Part shown: in pieces, positions 26,558 through 33,730 of the stretch
How positions within the stretch are numbered: position 1 is the first letter of the stretch
Layout of the letters: the number at the start of each line of letters is the position of its first letter
NCBI RefSeq assembly: GCF_001879205.1
Contig: NZ_MLFK01000007.1
Span: 62,001-126,000 of the forward strand
Reading direction: 5' to 3'
DNA from: Flavobacterium johnsoniae
GTDB lineage: Bacteria; Bacteroidota; Bacteroidia; Flavobacteriales; Flavobacteriaceae
DNA length: 64,000 nucleotides
The notes under the pieces: model-generated
Seen by the model: the letters and a program-made list of their open reading frames with translations, nothing else
Told to the model about the DNA's origin: nothing
Database searches by the model: none
Translations under genes and position numbers: made by a program

Positions 26558-28549
26558 TTAGGCCAATTGTTCCTGCAGTTTTTTAATATCGTCGCGAAGT
26601 TTGGCTGCCTGCATAAAGTCAAGTTCTTTAGCTGCTTTTTCCATTGATTTTCGTTTTTCGCGAATCATTTTTTCTAATTCTGCTTTAGATAAATAAGCCG
26701 TTTCAGGTTCGGCTGCGGCAGGTAAAGTATGTCCTAATTCGTATTCTACCAAAGGATTTTTGGTAAATGCACTTTCTATTTTTTTGTTTAATGCCTGAGG
26801 CGTAACTCCGTTTTCAGTATTAAAATTAATCTGTTTGGTTCTTCGGTAATTGGTTTCGTCAATTGTTCTCTGCATACTTGCCGTGATTTTATCTGCATAC
26901 ATGATTGCTTTACCGTTTAAGTTTCTGGCGGCACGACCAATTGTTTGGGTCAAAGATCTGTGATTTCTTAAGAAACCTTCCTTATCAGCATCTAAAATTG
27001 CAACAAGGGAAACTTCAGGTAAATCCAAACCTTCACGAAGTAAGTTTACCCCAATTAAAACATCAAAAATACCTTTTCGTAAATCCTGCATAATTTCAAT
27101 ACGTTCCAAAGTATCTACTTCAGAATGAATATAACGGCAGCGAATGTTTACTTTGGTTAAGTATTTAGCTAATTCTTCGGCCATTCTTTTGGTCAGAGTA
27201 GTGACTAAAACTCTTTCGTCTAATTCACAGCGAACCTGGATTTCTTCAATCAAATCATCAATCTGGTTTAAACTTGGACGCACTTCGATAACCGGATCTA
27301 ATAAACCTGTTGGACGAATAATCTGCTCTACATAAATTCCATCTGATTTCTGTAATTCATAATCTGCAGGAGTTGCCGAAACGTAAATTACCTGATTTTG
27401 CAATGCTTCGAATTCTTCAAATTTCAAAGGTCGGTTATCCATGGCAGCCGGTAATCTAAAACCGTATTCCACCAGATTTTCTTTACGGCTGCGATCGCCT
27501 CCGTACATAGCGTGAACCTGCGAAACGGTTACGTGACTTTCGTCAACAACCATTAAATAGTCACTTGGGAAATAATCTAATAAACAGAAAGGTCTGGTTC
27601 CTGCTTCTCTTCCGTCGAGATAGCGTGAATAGTTTTCAATTCCGGAACAATAACCCAATTCCCGAATCATTTCTAAATCGAAATTGGTTCTTTCTTCCAA
27701 ACGTTTGGCTTCTAAATGTTTGCCTATTTCTTTAAAATAATCAACTTGTTTTACCAAATCCTGCTGAATCTGCCAAATCGCTCCTTGTAGAACTTCGGGC
27801 GAAGTAACAAACATGTTGGCAGGGTAAATAGTCAGTCTTTTAAATTTTTCAATAACCTGAGAGGTTTTGACATCAAAAGATTCTATTTCTTCAATTTCAT
27901 CTCCAAAAAAATGAATTCTATAAGCGTCATCTGCATAACTTGGGTAGACTTCAACGGTGTCGCCTTTTATCCTAAAAGTTCCGGGATTAAAATCGGCTTC
28001 CGTTCTTGCATATAAACTTTGTACCAAACCATGAAGCAGTTTAGTTCTCGAAATAACCTGGTCTCTTGTAATTTCGATTACATTTTTCTTGAATTCTACA
28101 GGGTTTCCAATACCGTATAAACAAGAAACGGATGCCACAACCAGGACATCGCGACGACCGGAAAGGAGGGAAGAAGTTGTACTTAAACGCATCTTTTCAA
28201 GCTCTTCATTGATAGACAAATCTTTTTCAATAAAAACTCCTGTTACGGGCATAAAAGCTTCGGGCTGATAATAATCGTAGTAAGAAACGAAATATTCAAC
28301 TGCATTATTAGGGAAAAACTGTTTGAACTCTGAATACAACTGCGCCGCCAATGTTTTGTTGTGTGCCAAAACTAATGTTGGACGCTGTACTTCCTGAATA
28401 ACATTGGCTACAGTAAAGGTTTTACCAGATCCTGTAACTCCTAATAAAGTTTGATATTTTTCTCCGTCAACTACACCTTGTGCCAGTTTTTGTATGGCTT
28501 GCGGCTGATCTCCTTTTGGACTATAATCTGAAGCTACTTGGAAACTCAT
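26558..28549 (-). CDS. uvrB: Excinuclease ABC subunit B
   Basis: The damage-verifying helicase of nucleotide excision repair. 663 residues, normal length. Visible are the Walker A motif GVTGSGKT (residues 37-44), the beta-hairpin region VSYYDYYQPEAFMP (about residues 87-100), the DEAH-type box VDESHV (about 338), motif V-VI segments (NLLREGLDLPEVSLV; QTIGRAARN) and the C-terminal UVR motif EKAAKELDFMQAAKLRDDI that binds UvrC. It starts at MSFQVASDYSPKGDQPQAI. Standing between hydrolase and barrel genes; no operon with uvrA or uvrC here. Confidence 0.97.
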   Translation of the reverse strand: MSFQVASDYSPKGDQPQAIQKLAQGVVDGEKYQTLLGVTGSGKTFTVANVIQEVQRPTLVLAHNKTLAAQLYSEFKQFFPNNAVEYFVSYYDYYQPEAFMPVTGVFIEKDLSINEELEKMRLSTTSSLLSGRRDVLVVASVSCLYGIGNPVEFKKNVIEITRDQVISRTKLLHGLVQSLYARTEADFNPGTFRIKGDTVEVYPSYADDAYRIHFFGDEIEEIESFDVKTSQVIEKFKRLTIYPANMFVTSPEVLQGAIWQIQQDLVKQVDYFKEIGKHLEAKRLEERTNFDLEMIRELGYCSGIENYSRYLDGREAGTRPFCLLDYFPSDYLMVVDESHVTVSQVHAMYGGDRSRKENLVEYGFRLPAAMDNRPLKFEEFEALQNQVIYVSATPADYELQKSDGIYVEQIIRPTGLLDPVIEVRPSLNQIDDLIEEIQVRCELDERVLVTTLTKRMAEELAKYLTKVNIRCRYIHSEVDTLERIEIMQDLRKGIFDVLIGVNLLREGLDLPEVSLVAILDADKEGFLRNHRSLTQTIGRAARNLNGKAIMYADKITASMQRTIDETNYRRTKQINFNTENGVTPQALNKKIESAFTKNPLVEYELGHTLPAAAEPETAYLSKAELEKMIREKRKSMEKAAKELDFMQAAKLRDDIKKLQEQLA

Positions 28550-28596
28550 TTTTTATGGATAAAAAGTTGGTTTTGTAAAGATACAAAGTTTCAATG

Positions 28597-29538
28597 CTAT
28601 TCTAAAAAATTAATAATGGCATCGTTTGTAATTTTAGGCTGATCTATAGTCAGGAAATGCCCTGCATCTTTTATGATTTTAGTTTTGCAGTTCACTAGAT
28701 ATTTTTGCGCCCGTTCCAGACTTTCCTGGGAATTGATAACATCTTTATCGCCTATTAGAACTAAAACAGGATTTTTTATAGATTCCAGTTCTTTATCTGA
28801 AAACGGATGCATTTTAAACATACTTGAGTTTGATTTCGCATATTTATTGGCCAAATAGAATTGTCTTTTATAAACAGGACTGATTTTTTCAGGATGAGTT
28901 GAAAATGTGGTCAGCGTTTTACCGAATTTTTTTTCACTCGGAAAAAGTTTTAACATTAAAGCAGAAGTTGTTTTTCCTACTTTATCTATAAATTTAAATG
29001 TCTGCGCCGGACTTAATAATACGATTTTATCTATCGAATTTGTTTTTTGAGAGGCCAGTAATGTTGCAATCCAGCCGCCTCTTGATGCGCCGATAATGTC
29101 GAATTTCTTTAATTTGTAATGACTGAAAATTTCGTTATAATAAATTGCAATTTCCTCAATTGACAAAGGTTTTGAGGTTAAGGTAGATTTTCCGGGTTCC
29201 ATCAAAAAGTCGATGGCATAAATTCGATGATTTTTAGCTAAAGTTTTAATGTTAGGGTACCACATTGTAGAACTGGCATCCATTCCATGAAGTAAAACTA
29301 AATCTTTTCCGGTTTTGGAGCCGGCGATAATTACGTGTGCAGTTCCAAAACTTGTTTTTACATCTTCTTCAGTATATGGAATGTCCCAAAGCTTTAAAGC
29401 CGTGTTGTATGCGGTTATGTAAGCTTGTTTTTCGTTTTTTGTTTCGAAAACATAATCATCAAACTTTGCTTTTTTTGTTGAAGCGCAACCTGTGATTAAA
29501 AATAATAATACTGCTAATTTGAAGTATGTTTTTGCCAT
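28597..29538 (-). CDS. Lipoprotein alpha/beta hydrolase
   Basis: 313 residues. The lipobox LITGC (Cys18) predicts an outer-membrane or periplasmic lipoprotein. The fold is shown by HGMDASSTMW (oxyanion region, about residue 80), the nucleophile elbow GASRGGW (Ser near residue 152), an Asp in VLIGDKDV (about 263) and a His in DAGHFLT near the end. Substrate unknown. It lies 47 bp upstream of uvrB on the same strand, but shared regulation is not evident. Confidence 0.8.
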   Translation of the reverse strand: MAKTYFKLAVLLFLITGCASTKKAKFDDYVFETKNEKQAYITAYNTALKLWDIPYTEEDVKTSFGTAHVIIAGSKTGKDLVLLHGMDASSTMWYPNIKTLAKNHRIYAIDFLMEPGKSTLTSKPLSIEEIAIYYNEIFSHYKLKKFDIIGASRGGWIATLLASQKTNSIDKIVLLSPAQTFKFIDKVGKTTSALMLKLFPSEKKFGKTLTTFSTHPEKISPVYKRQFYLANKYAKSNSSMFKMHPFSDKELESIKNPVLVLIGDKDVINSQESLERAQKYLVNCKTKIIKDAGHFLTIDQPKITNDAIINFLE

Positions 29539-29625
29539 AGTTTATCCAATTTAGCTTAAAGGTACGATTATAGAAAACCGAAATTGTATCAGAATTTTAA
29601 TTTAAACTATCATAATTATAATCTT

Positions 29626-29856
29626 TCAGCTTTTTTTGGATGTCAAGTAATATACCTGAACTAAAGCTAAAATCGCATTTGGAATGATTACGGGTAAAAG
29701 CCATTGGTTAAGATTCCGATAATCATTTAAGAAAATACCATAGATTACAAAACAAATGCAGCCAAGCATATTAATGAATCGAATTGCTTTAAGATTTTTA
29801 AATAAGAAACCTCCAACAATAAAAACAGAAGCAAGATAACCGATATATTCTGCCAT
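29626..29856 (-). CDS. YgjV-like small membrane protein
   Basis: 76 residues with three hydrophobic segments (about residues 5-23, 28-44 and 52-70), the short form of a family resembling E. coli YgjV/Imp-YgjV. The phrase NMLGCICFVIYGIFLNDY with a small charged loop is typical. No function is established. It stands between the hydrolase and rlmF genes with about 90-105 bp on each side. Confidence 0.65.
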   Translation of the reverse strand: MAEYIGYLASVFIVGGFLFKNLKAIRFINMLGCICFVIYGIFLNDYRNLNQWLLPVIIPNAILALVQVYYLTSKKS

Positions 29857-29961
29857 AATTTTGATTTTAAATAGTTTGTACTAAATGTAGTAAAAGCAAT
29901 GTGTAAAATCAAGTATTCGTTTGTAAATCAATTATTTAATATGGTTGTAATGGGTTAATCA

Positions 29962-30912
29962 TTAAATTTTAAAAGCCTTCTGTTCAGCATTGGTTAAAAA
30001 GCTCCATGCCACAATACGGCTGTTTTTCTGCCCTTGCGACATTTCGATTGTTTTAACTGAAGCGGCATTAACCTTTTTTAAAGTTTTATAAATCGAAGAA
30101 AGATTTTCTTTTTTTGAAACCAATGTTGTAAACCATAAAACTTGCGAAGCATATTTTGCACTTTCGTAAATCATTTGAGTTACAAATCCAATTTCGCCTC
30201 CATTGCACCATAATTCGGCATTTTGCCCCCCAAAGTTTAAAACAGGATTTGTGGTTTTCTTTTCTTTCGGATTTAAATTAGATACTTTTCTCGATGTGCT
30301 TTTGTTGGCTTCTTCTGCCGATGCATGAAAAGGCGGATTACACATGGTGAAGGTAAAACGATCTTCGGGTATTATAATGTTTTTGAAAATGAAGCGCGGT
30401 TCTGTCTGCTGCTGCAAACTAATTGTATCAATTAATTTGGGGTTTGCTTCAATAATTTTACTGCAGTTTTCAATCGAACTTTTATAAATGTCAGTTGCGA
30501 CAAAACTCCAGTTGTAAATTGAATTTCCTAATATCGGATAGATCAAATTGGCTCCTGTCCCGATGTCAAGTCCCATGACAGAATTACCTTCTGGGATTTG
30601 ACCGTTATTCGTTTCAGCCAGTAAATCGGCTATGTAATGAATGTAATCGGCACGACCCGGAATAGGCGGACATAGGTAATTTTTAGGAATATCCCAGTTT
30701 TGAATATCATAATACGTTTGCAGTAAAGCTTTGTTTAACGTTTTTACGGCAAGCGGATTACTGAAATCAACAGTTTCAATTCCGAATTTATTTATGGAAA
30801 TAAAAGCTTTTAATTCAGGACAATTAGAAATAAGAAGTTCGAAATCGTATCGCGAACGATGAAGGTTTCTGGGATGTAAATTGTCTTTTTGTGAATTATT
30901 TTCTGCTTTCAT
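29962..30912 (-). CDS. rlmF: 23S rRNA (adenine(1618)-N(6))-methyltransferase
   Basis: 316 residues. It transfers methyl from S-adenosylmethionine to A1618 of 23S rRNA. Visible are the N-terminal NLHPRNLHRSRYDF (about 11-24), the SAM site GLDIGTGANLIYP (about 116-128) and the catalytic NPPFHAS loop (about 196-202), all characteristic of RlmF. Length is normal. Its -7 motif (TATCTTTG, minus strand, 30930-30937) is 17 bp upstream of the start, and beyond it lies the second Flavo-1-like element (30977). Confidence 0.93.
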   Translation of the reverse strand: MKAENNSQKDNLHPRNLHRSRYDFELLISNCPELKAFISINKFGIETVDFSNPLAVKTLNKALLQTYYDIQNWDIPKNYLCPPIPGRADYIHYIADLLAETNNGQIPEGNSVMGLDIGTGANLIYPILGNSIYNWSFVATDIYKSSIENCSKIIEANPKLIDTISLQQQTEPRFIFKNIIIPEDRFTFTMCNPPFHASAEEANKSTSRKVSNLNPKEKKTTNPVLNFGGQNAELWCNGGEIGFVTQMIYESAKYASQVLWFTTLVSKKENLSSIYKTLKKVNAASVKTIEMSQGQKNSRIVAWSFLTNAEQKAFKI

Positions 30913-30929
30913 TTTGATTTATTTCTATG

Positions 30930-30937
30930 CAAAGATA
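30930..30937 (-). promoter_or_regulatory. rlmF -7 promoter element
   Basis: CAAAGATA on the plus strand reads TATCTTTG on the minus strand, matching TAnnTTTG, 17 bp before the rlmF start. The -33 element is not clear. Confidence 0.5.
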
Positions 30938-30976
30938 GGTATTCCTTTTTTAGAAAGACTTATTATGAAAACGATT

Positions 30977-31048
30977 GCCCTAGCCCTGATGGAAGCGGCA
31001 TCCTTTTGTGGTGGGGTTCACCACAAAAGATATAGCGGACAGCAGGAT
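30977..31048 (+). ncRNA. Structured element resembling the Flavo-1 RNA motif (copy 2)
   Basis: GCCCTAGCCCTGATGGAAGC starts the element, then GGCATCC, a perfect 10-bp stem TTTTGTGGTG/CACCACAAAA (31004-31013 and 31019-31028) with loop GGGTT, then GATATAGCGGACAGCAGG. CCTG and CAGG can pair as an outer stem. The shared halves GCGG(C/T)ATCCTTTTGTG and AAAAGATATAGC are conserved with 9824, while the middle stem differs with paired changes, which argues for structure. It is antisense to the thiamine pyrophosphokinase gene that ends 7 bp away. Confidence 0.55.
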
Positions 31049-31054
31049 AAGCTT

Positions 31055-31717
31055 CTAATCAAAGCATTCCATTAACAATAAATCGCCGTTTGTATGAGAA
31101 ATAGTGACAAGACCGTCTTTTGCGACAGAATTACTGCTTCCGGTTCTGTAGCCCATTGTCAGGGTATCATTTTGCAGCGGATATTGTAAATTGGTAGAAT
31201 AAATTCCGTTTACAACACCAATTGGAATCAACGAAATTGGCGTTTTAGCCGTATACCATTTTTCGAATTTTGTTGGAAGTAAAAAGATTTTTGAATGATC
31301 ATCGAGAATTACAATTTTAAGTAAATCACGATAACGAACAATATTAGTTAAATTGGTAATAGTATGATCTGCGCGTCTTCCGGTTGCCCAGACTACATTT
31401 ACGGCAGGGATTTTTCTTTTTACTAAATAATCAAAAGCTTTTTCTAAATCGGTTTTATCCTGATCCGGTGTATGAACAATTTCGATAGGATATTGTGATG
31501 TTTTATAGATTTCGGGGTCGAAGCCATGATCAAAATCTCCTAAAAGGACATCGACTTTAATACCTAATTCTATCACTCTTTCCATCGCCGAGTCTAACAC
31601 AACAACCAATGGCGACCATTCAAGCAGTTGTCCTAATAATTCAGGATTGCAGGCCGCTCCGTTTGCAATTATTAAAGCAGGTTCCTGATCGTCTCGAACT
31701 ATATGATGTGATGACAT
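31055..31717 (-). CDS. Thiamine diphosphokinase
   Basis: 220 residues. It transfers pyrophosphate from ATP to thiamine. The ATP/thiamine-binding segments are IANGAACN (about 17), LLGDFDHGFDP (about 60), TPDQDKTDLEKAFDYL (about 82-97) and the WATGRRADHTITNL motif (about 111-124), which mirrors the G-R-x-D-H-T motif of TPK. The usual Ser after GDFD is His here. A -7 motif (TACCTTTG, minus strand 31740-31747) lies upstream. It stands alone; other thiamine genes are not in the window. Confidence 0.88.
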   Translation of the reverse strand: MSSHHIVRDDQEPALIIANGAACNPELLGQLLEWSPLVVVLDSAMERVIELGIKVDVLLGDFDHGFDPEIYKTSQYPIEIVHTPDQDKTDLEKAFDYLVKRKIPAVNVVWATGRRADHTITNLTNIVRYRDLLKIVILDDHSKIFLLPTKFEKWYTAKTPISLIPIGVVNGIYSTNLQYPLQNDTLTMGYRTGSSNSVAKDGLVTISHTNGDLLLMECFD

Positions 31718-31739
31718 GTGATTTTTTTTGAATGTGAGG

Positions 31740-31747
31740 CAAAGGTA
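31740..31747 (-). promoter_or_regulatory. Thiamine diphosphokinase -7 promoter element
   Basis: CAAAGGTA on the plus strand gives TACCTTTG (TAnnTTTG) on the minus strand, 22 bp upstream of the start at 31717. No -33 motif is evident, nor a TPP-riboswitch-like leader. Confidence 0.45.
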
Positions 31748-31805
31748 AGGTTAGTATTTTAGAATTCAGATTTTAGATTTTAGATTTTTTGCTTTTGTGA
31801 AAAGG

Positions 31806-31880
31806 ACTTCGACTACGCTCAGTCTGACAATAAGAAAACAAAACCAGCTAATACCGTTGTCCGGCTGAGCGTAGTCGAAG
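31806..31880. repeat. Inverted repeat of the CTTCGAC...CTCAGNC family
   Basis: ACTTCGACTACGCTCAGT (from 31806) pairs with GGCTGAGCGTAGTCGAAG (ending 31880), arms of about 23 bp with a few mismatches and a 28-base centre. It lies between the thiamine diphosphokinase gene and the DinB gene, 16 bp past the latter's stop, where it may stop transcription. The family recurs at 9995 and, more weakly, at 55063 (GTCACTCTGAGCG). Confidence 0.75.
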
Positions 31881-31895
31881 CCTATTGATCTAAAA

Positions 31896-32336
31896 TCAAA
31901 TCAACCTTCGGTGATAGTTTATTTGTCCTAAATGATAGGCCAGATGTGTTGAAAGATGAACTAAAAAGAACCCGGTTGTCATTTCTTTTTCAAAAACAAT
32001 CTGCGGATAAATGTGCTGTAAATCTGCTTCGGTTAAAGTGTCTAAGGTATTATTTACAACTAAGATGGTGTCTTCAATTTTCTCGATTAATTCTGATTTC
32101 GGAATATCTTTTAGAGAAAATTCTAAAGGACGGTTTCTAATGTATCCTGTTTTTCCAATTTCGGCTCCAATATAAGTATTGATGTTTCCAATTAAATGCA
32201 GGCACAGATTGCCTCCAGAATTAGAAATATCTTGATTAATCACCCAAATCTGATTTTCGTATTCGTACGATTCAATTTCAAATTTGAGTTTATTTAAGTC
32301 TCTGTTAAAAAGTATTTTGAGCGTTTCGATTAACAT
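31896..32336 (-). CDS. DinB-family protein (DUF1572-like)
   Basis: 146 residues, cytosolic four-helix bundle. The three predicted metal-binding histidines are in LCLHLIGN (about residue 47) and in the C-terminal FFLVHLSTHLAYHLGQINYHRR segment (about 123-144). Members include thiol transferases, but function is unknown here. Only distantly like the DinB at 6689. It lies 44 bp downstream of the GyrI-like gene. Confidence 0.8.
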   Translation of the reverse strand: MLIETLKILFNRDLNKLKFEIESYEYENQIWVINQDISNSGGNLCLHLIGNINTYIGAEIGKTGYIRNRPLEFSLKDIPKSELIEKIEDTILVVNNTLDTLTEADLQHIYPQIVFEKEMTTGFFLVHLSTHLAYHLGQINYHRRLI

Positions 32337-32380
32337 GTTTTTTAGATGAAAGTTAAGAAGAATAATTTACAGCGGTGAAA

Positions 32381-32863
32381 TCAATCTCTATTTTTTATCG
32401 GAATCCAGATTTCTTCCTCAGAATCCGGATCGTCTTTTTTGTATTTATGATCCATTACGGCAAAATGCGGTCTGTCGTCTACTGTGTATTCTGAATTTGG
32501 AAGCCATTCTGCAAAAATCGAATGATAGGTTTTATGGCCTTCGGATGCAGGGCCGTAATGAATAAAAACAACGTATAATCCATTTGGAATTACCAGCGTT
32601 CCCATGTTTGACGGAATATGATCAAAATTTTCGACTTCTACCGCTGCCCATTTTTGAAATGTTTTGGCCGGATCAAAATTGTCAAAATGATTTGGAGAGA
32701 AAACCTCTAACGAATACAAATTATTATCGACGGTATTTTTAATATCCTTGCGTTTTGGCATAAAACTACTCCATAATTGAAATGTTTTGTTTTCGATGAA
32801 AGACATGTCGATATGTTTTCCAATTAGCTTTTTTTCGGCCGCGGTTTTAATTTGTGCTTCCAT
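32381..32863 (-). CDS. GyrI-like effector-binding domain protein
   Basis: 160 residues. A single GyrI/AraC-effector-binding-type beta-alpha domain without a DNA-binding part: MSFIENKTFQLWSSFM, FQKWAAVEVENFDHIP, LVIPNGLYVVFIHYGPAS and a Trp-rich EEEIWIPIKN end. These domains bind small molecules or, in other proteins, gyrase. It begins 2 bp after the DUF4249 gene, so it is the last gene of the TonB-receptor cluster; whether it senses the imported compound is inference. Confidence 0.75.
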   Translation of the reverse strand: MEAQIKTAAEKKLIGKHIDMSFIENKTFQLWSSFMPKRKDIKNTVDNNLYSLEVFSPNHFDNFDPAKTFQKWAAVEVENFDHIPSNMGTLVIPNGLYVVFIHYGPASEGHKTYHSIFAEWLPNSEYTVDDRPHFAVMDHKYKKDDPDSEEEIWIPIKNRD

Positions 32864-32865
32864 TT

Positions 32866-33693
32866 TTATTTTGTACTTATTTTATATTTAGCTGTGGAAG
32901 TTTCGCAAAGTGAGAAATAGCCTAAAGGATAATTATCTTTATTAGTTACATTGACAATATTTCCTTTTACGGTTGCAGGCGGAGACTGAAACGGCCCTCC
33001 AACATTGTTTCCGGCAATGCTGACTAAAATACTCATATAATTATAATATTGTTTTGAGATTCCAAAATGTGTTATTTCGATTTCATTCCCAATTTTTAAA
33101 TCTTCATCATCTGATAGACTGAAAAATTCATTACCGTTAAAAAACTTATCCTCATCTGCATAAAATGTTGACTTGATTTTATTAGAGTATACATATTTGT
33201 ACAAATAAAAATTATCTGAATCGGCGGGATCATTATAAAACGCTTTTATTTCAATATCTTTCCCTGTAAAACCACCTTCATTATTTTGTTCTATTCTGGT
33301 AATAGGGGCTACAGATTTTAAAGTTTCGGTTGCAATGTATCTATTCCCTCTGCTGACTACGGTTAACGTGTACTGCTCATCGATAACGGGTGCGAAATTA
33401 CTGCAGACATATACACCTGTTTTTTTTACTTCTATAAAATTAAACTGTTCGCCATGACTGTTTTTTATATCAATAAGAGCTCCGGAAACAGTAGGAATTA
33501 CGTTTTCAAAATAACCAGTTGTAGTGGTCAGTTTTATAGTCTGCTCATTTCCTGTTGTTCCTTTTTCCCAATTAATCGCCGCTTCAATTACTAATTTTGG
33601 CGGTGCAGTATCTAAATCAACATCAACAACTTCTTCACAACTTGCAAAGAAAAGTGAAGTAAAAAACACGATTATTAAGGTTGCTTTTTTCAT
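32866..33693 (-). CDS. DUF4249-type lipoprotein, TonB-receptor partner
   Basis: 275 residues. The lipobox FFASC (Cys19) gives an outer-membrane lipoprotein. The start of the mature part (DVDLDTAPPKLVIEAAINW) and beta-rich repeats fit DUF4249, whose members are usually encoded next to a TonB receptor and act as its surface lid or binding partner, like SusD to SusC. It lies 37 bp downstream of the receptor gene; both are surely one operon. Substrate not known. Confidence 0.85.
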   Translation of the reverse strand: MKKATLIIVFFTSLFFASCEEVVDVDLDTAPPKLVIEAAINWEKGTTGNEQTIKLTTTTGYFENVIPTVSGALIDIKNSHGEQFNFIEVKKTGVYVCSNFAPVIDEQYTLTVVSRGNRYIATETLKSVAPITRIEQNNEGGFTGKDIEIKAFYNDPADSDNFYLYKYVYSNKIKSTFYADEDKFFNGNEFFSLSDDEDLKIGNEIEITHFGISKQYYNYMSILVSIAGNNVGGPFQSPPATVKGNIVNVTNKDNYPLGYFSLCETSTAKYKISTK

Positions 33694-33730
33694 GATATAT
33701 TCTTTGTTTTTCTTTTTCAGAAATGATTTT

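Noticed and set aside
30881..31075. 64-codon plus-strand frame over the structured element
   Set aside because: The repeat element explains the sequence; the frame has no domain and crosses the rlmF start and pyrophosphokinase end.
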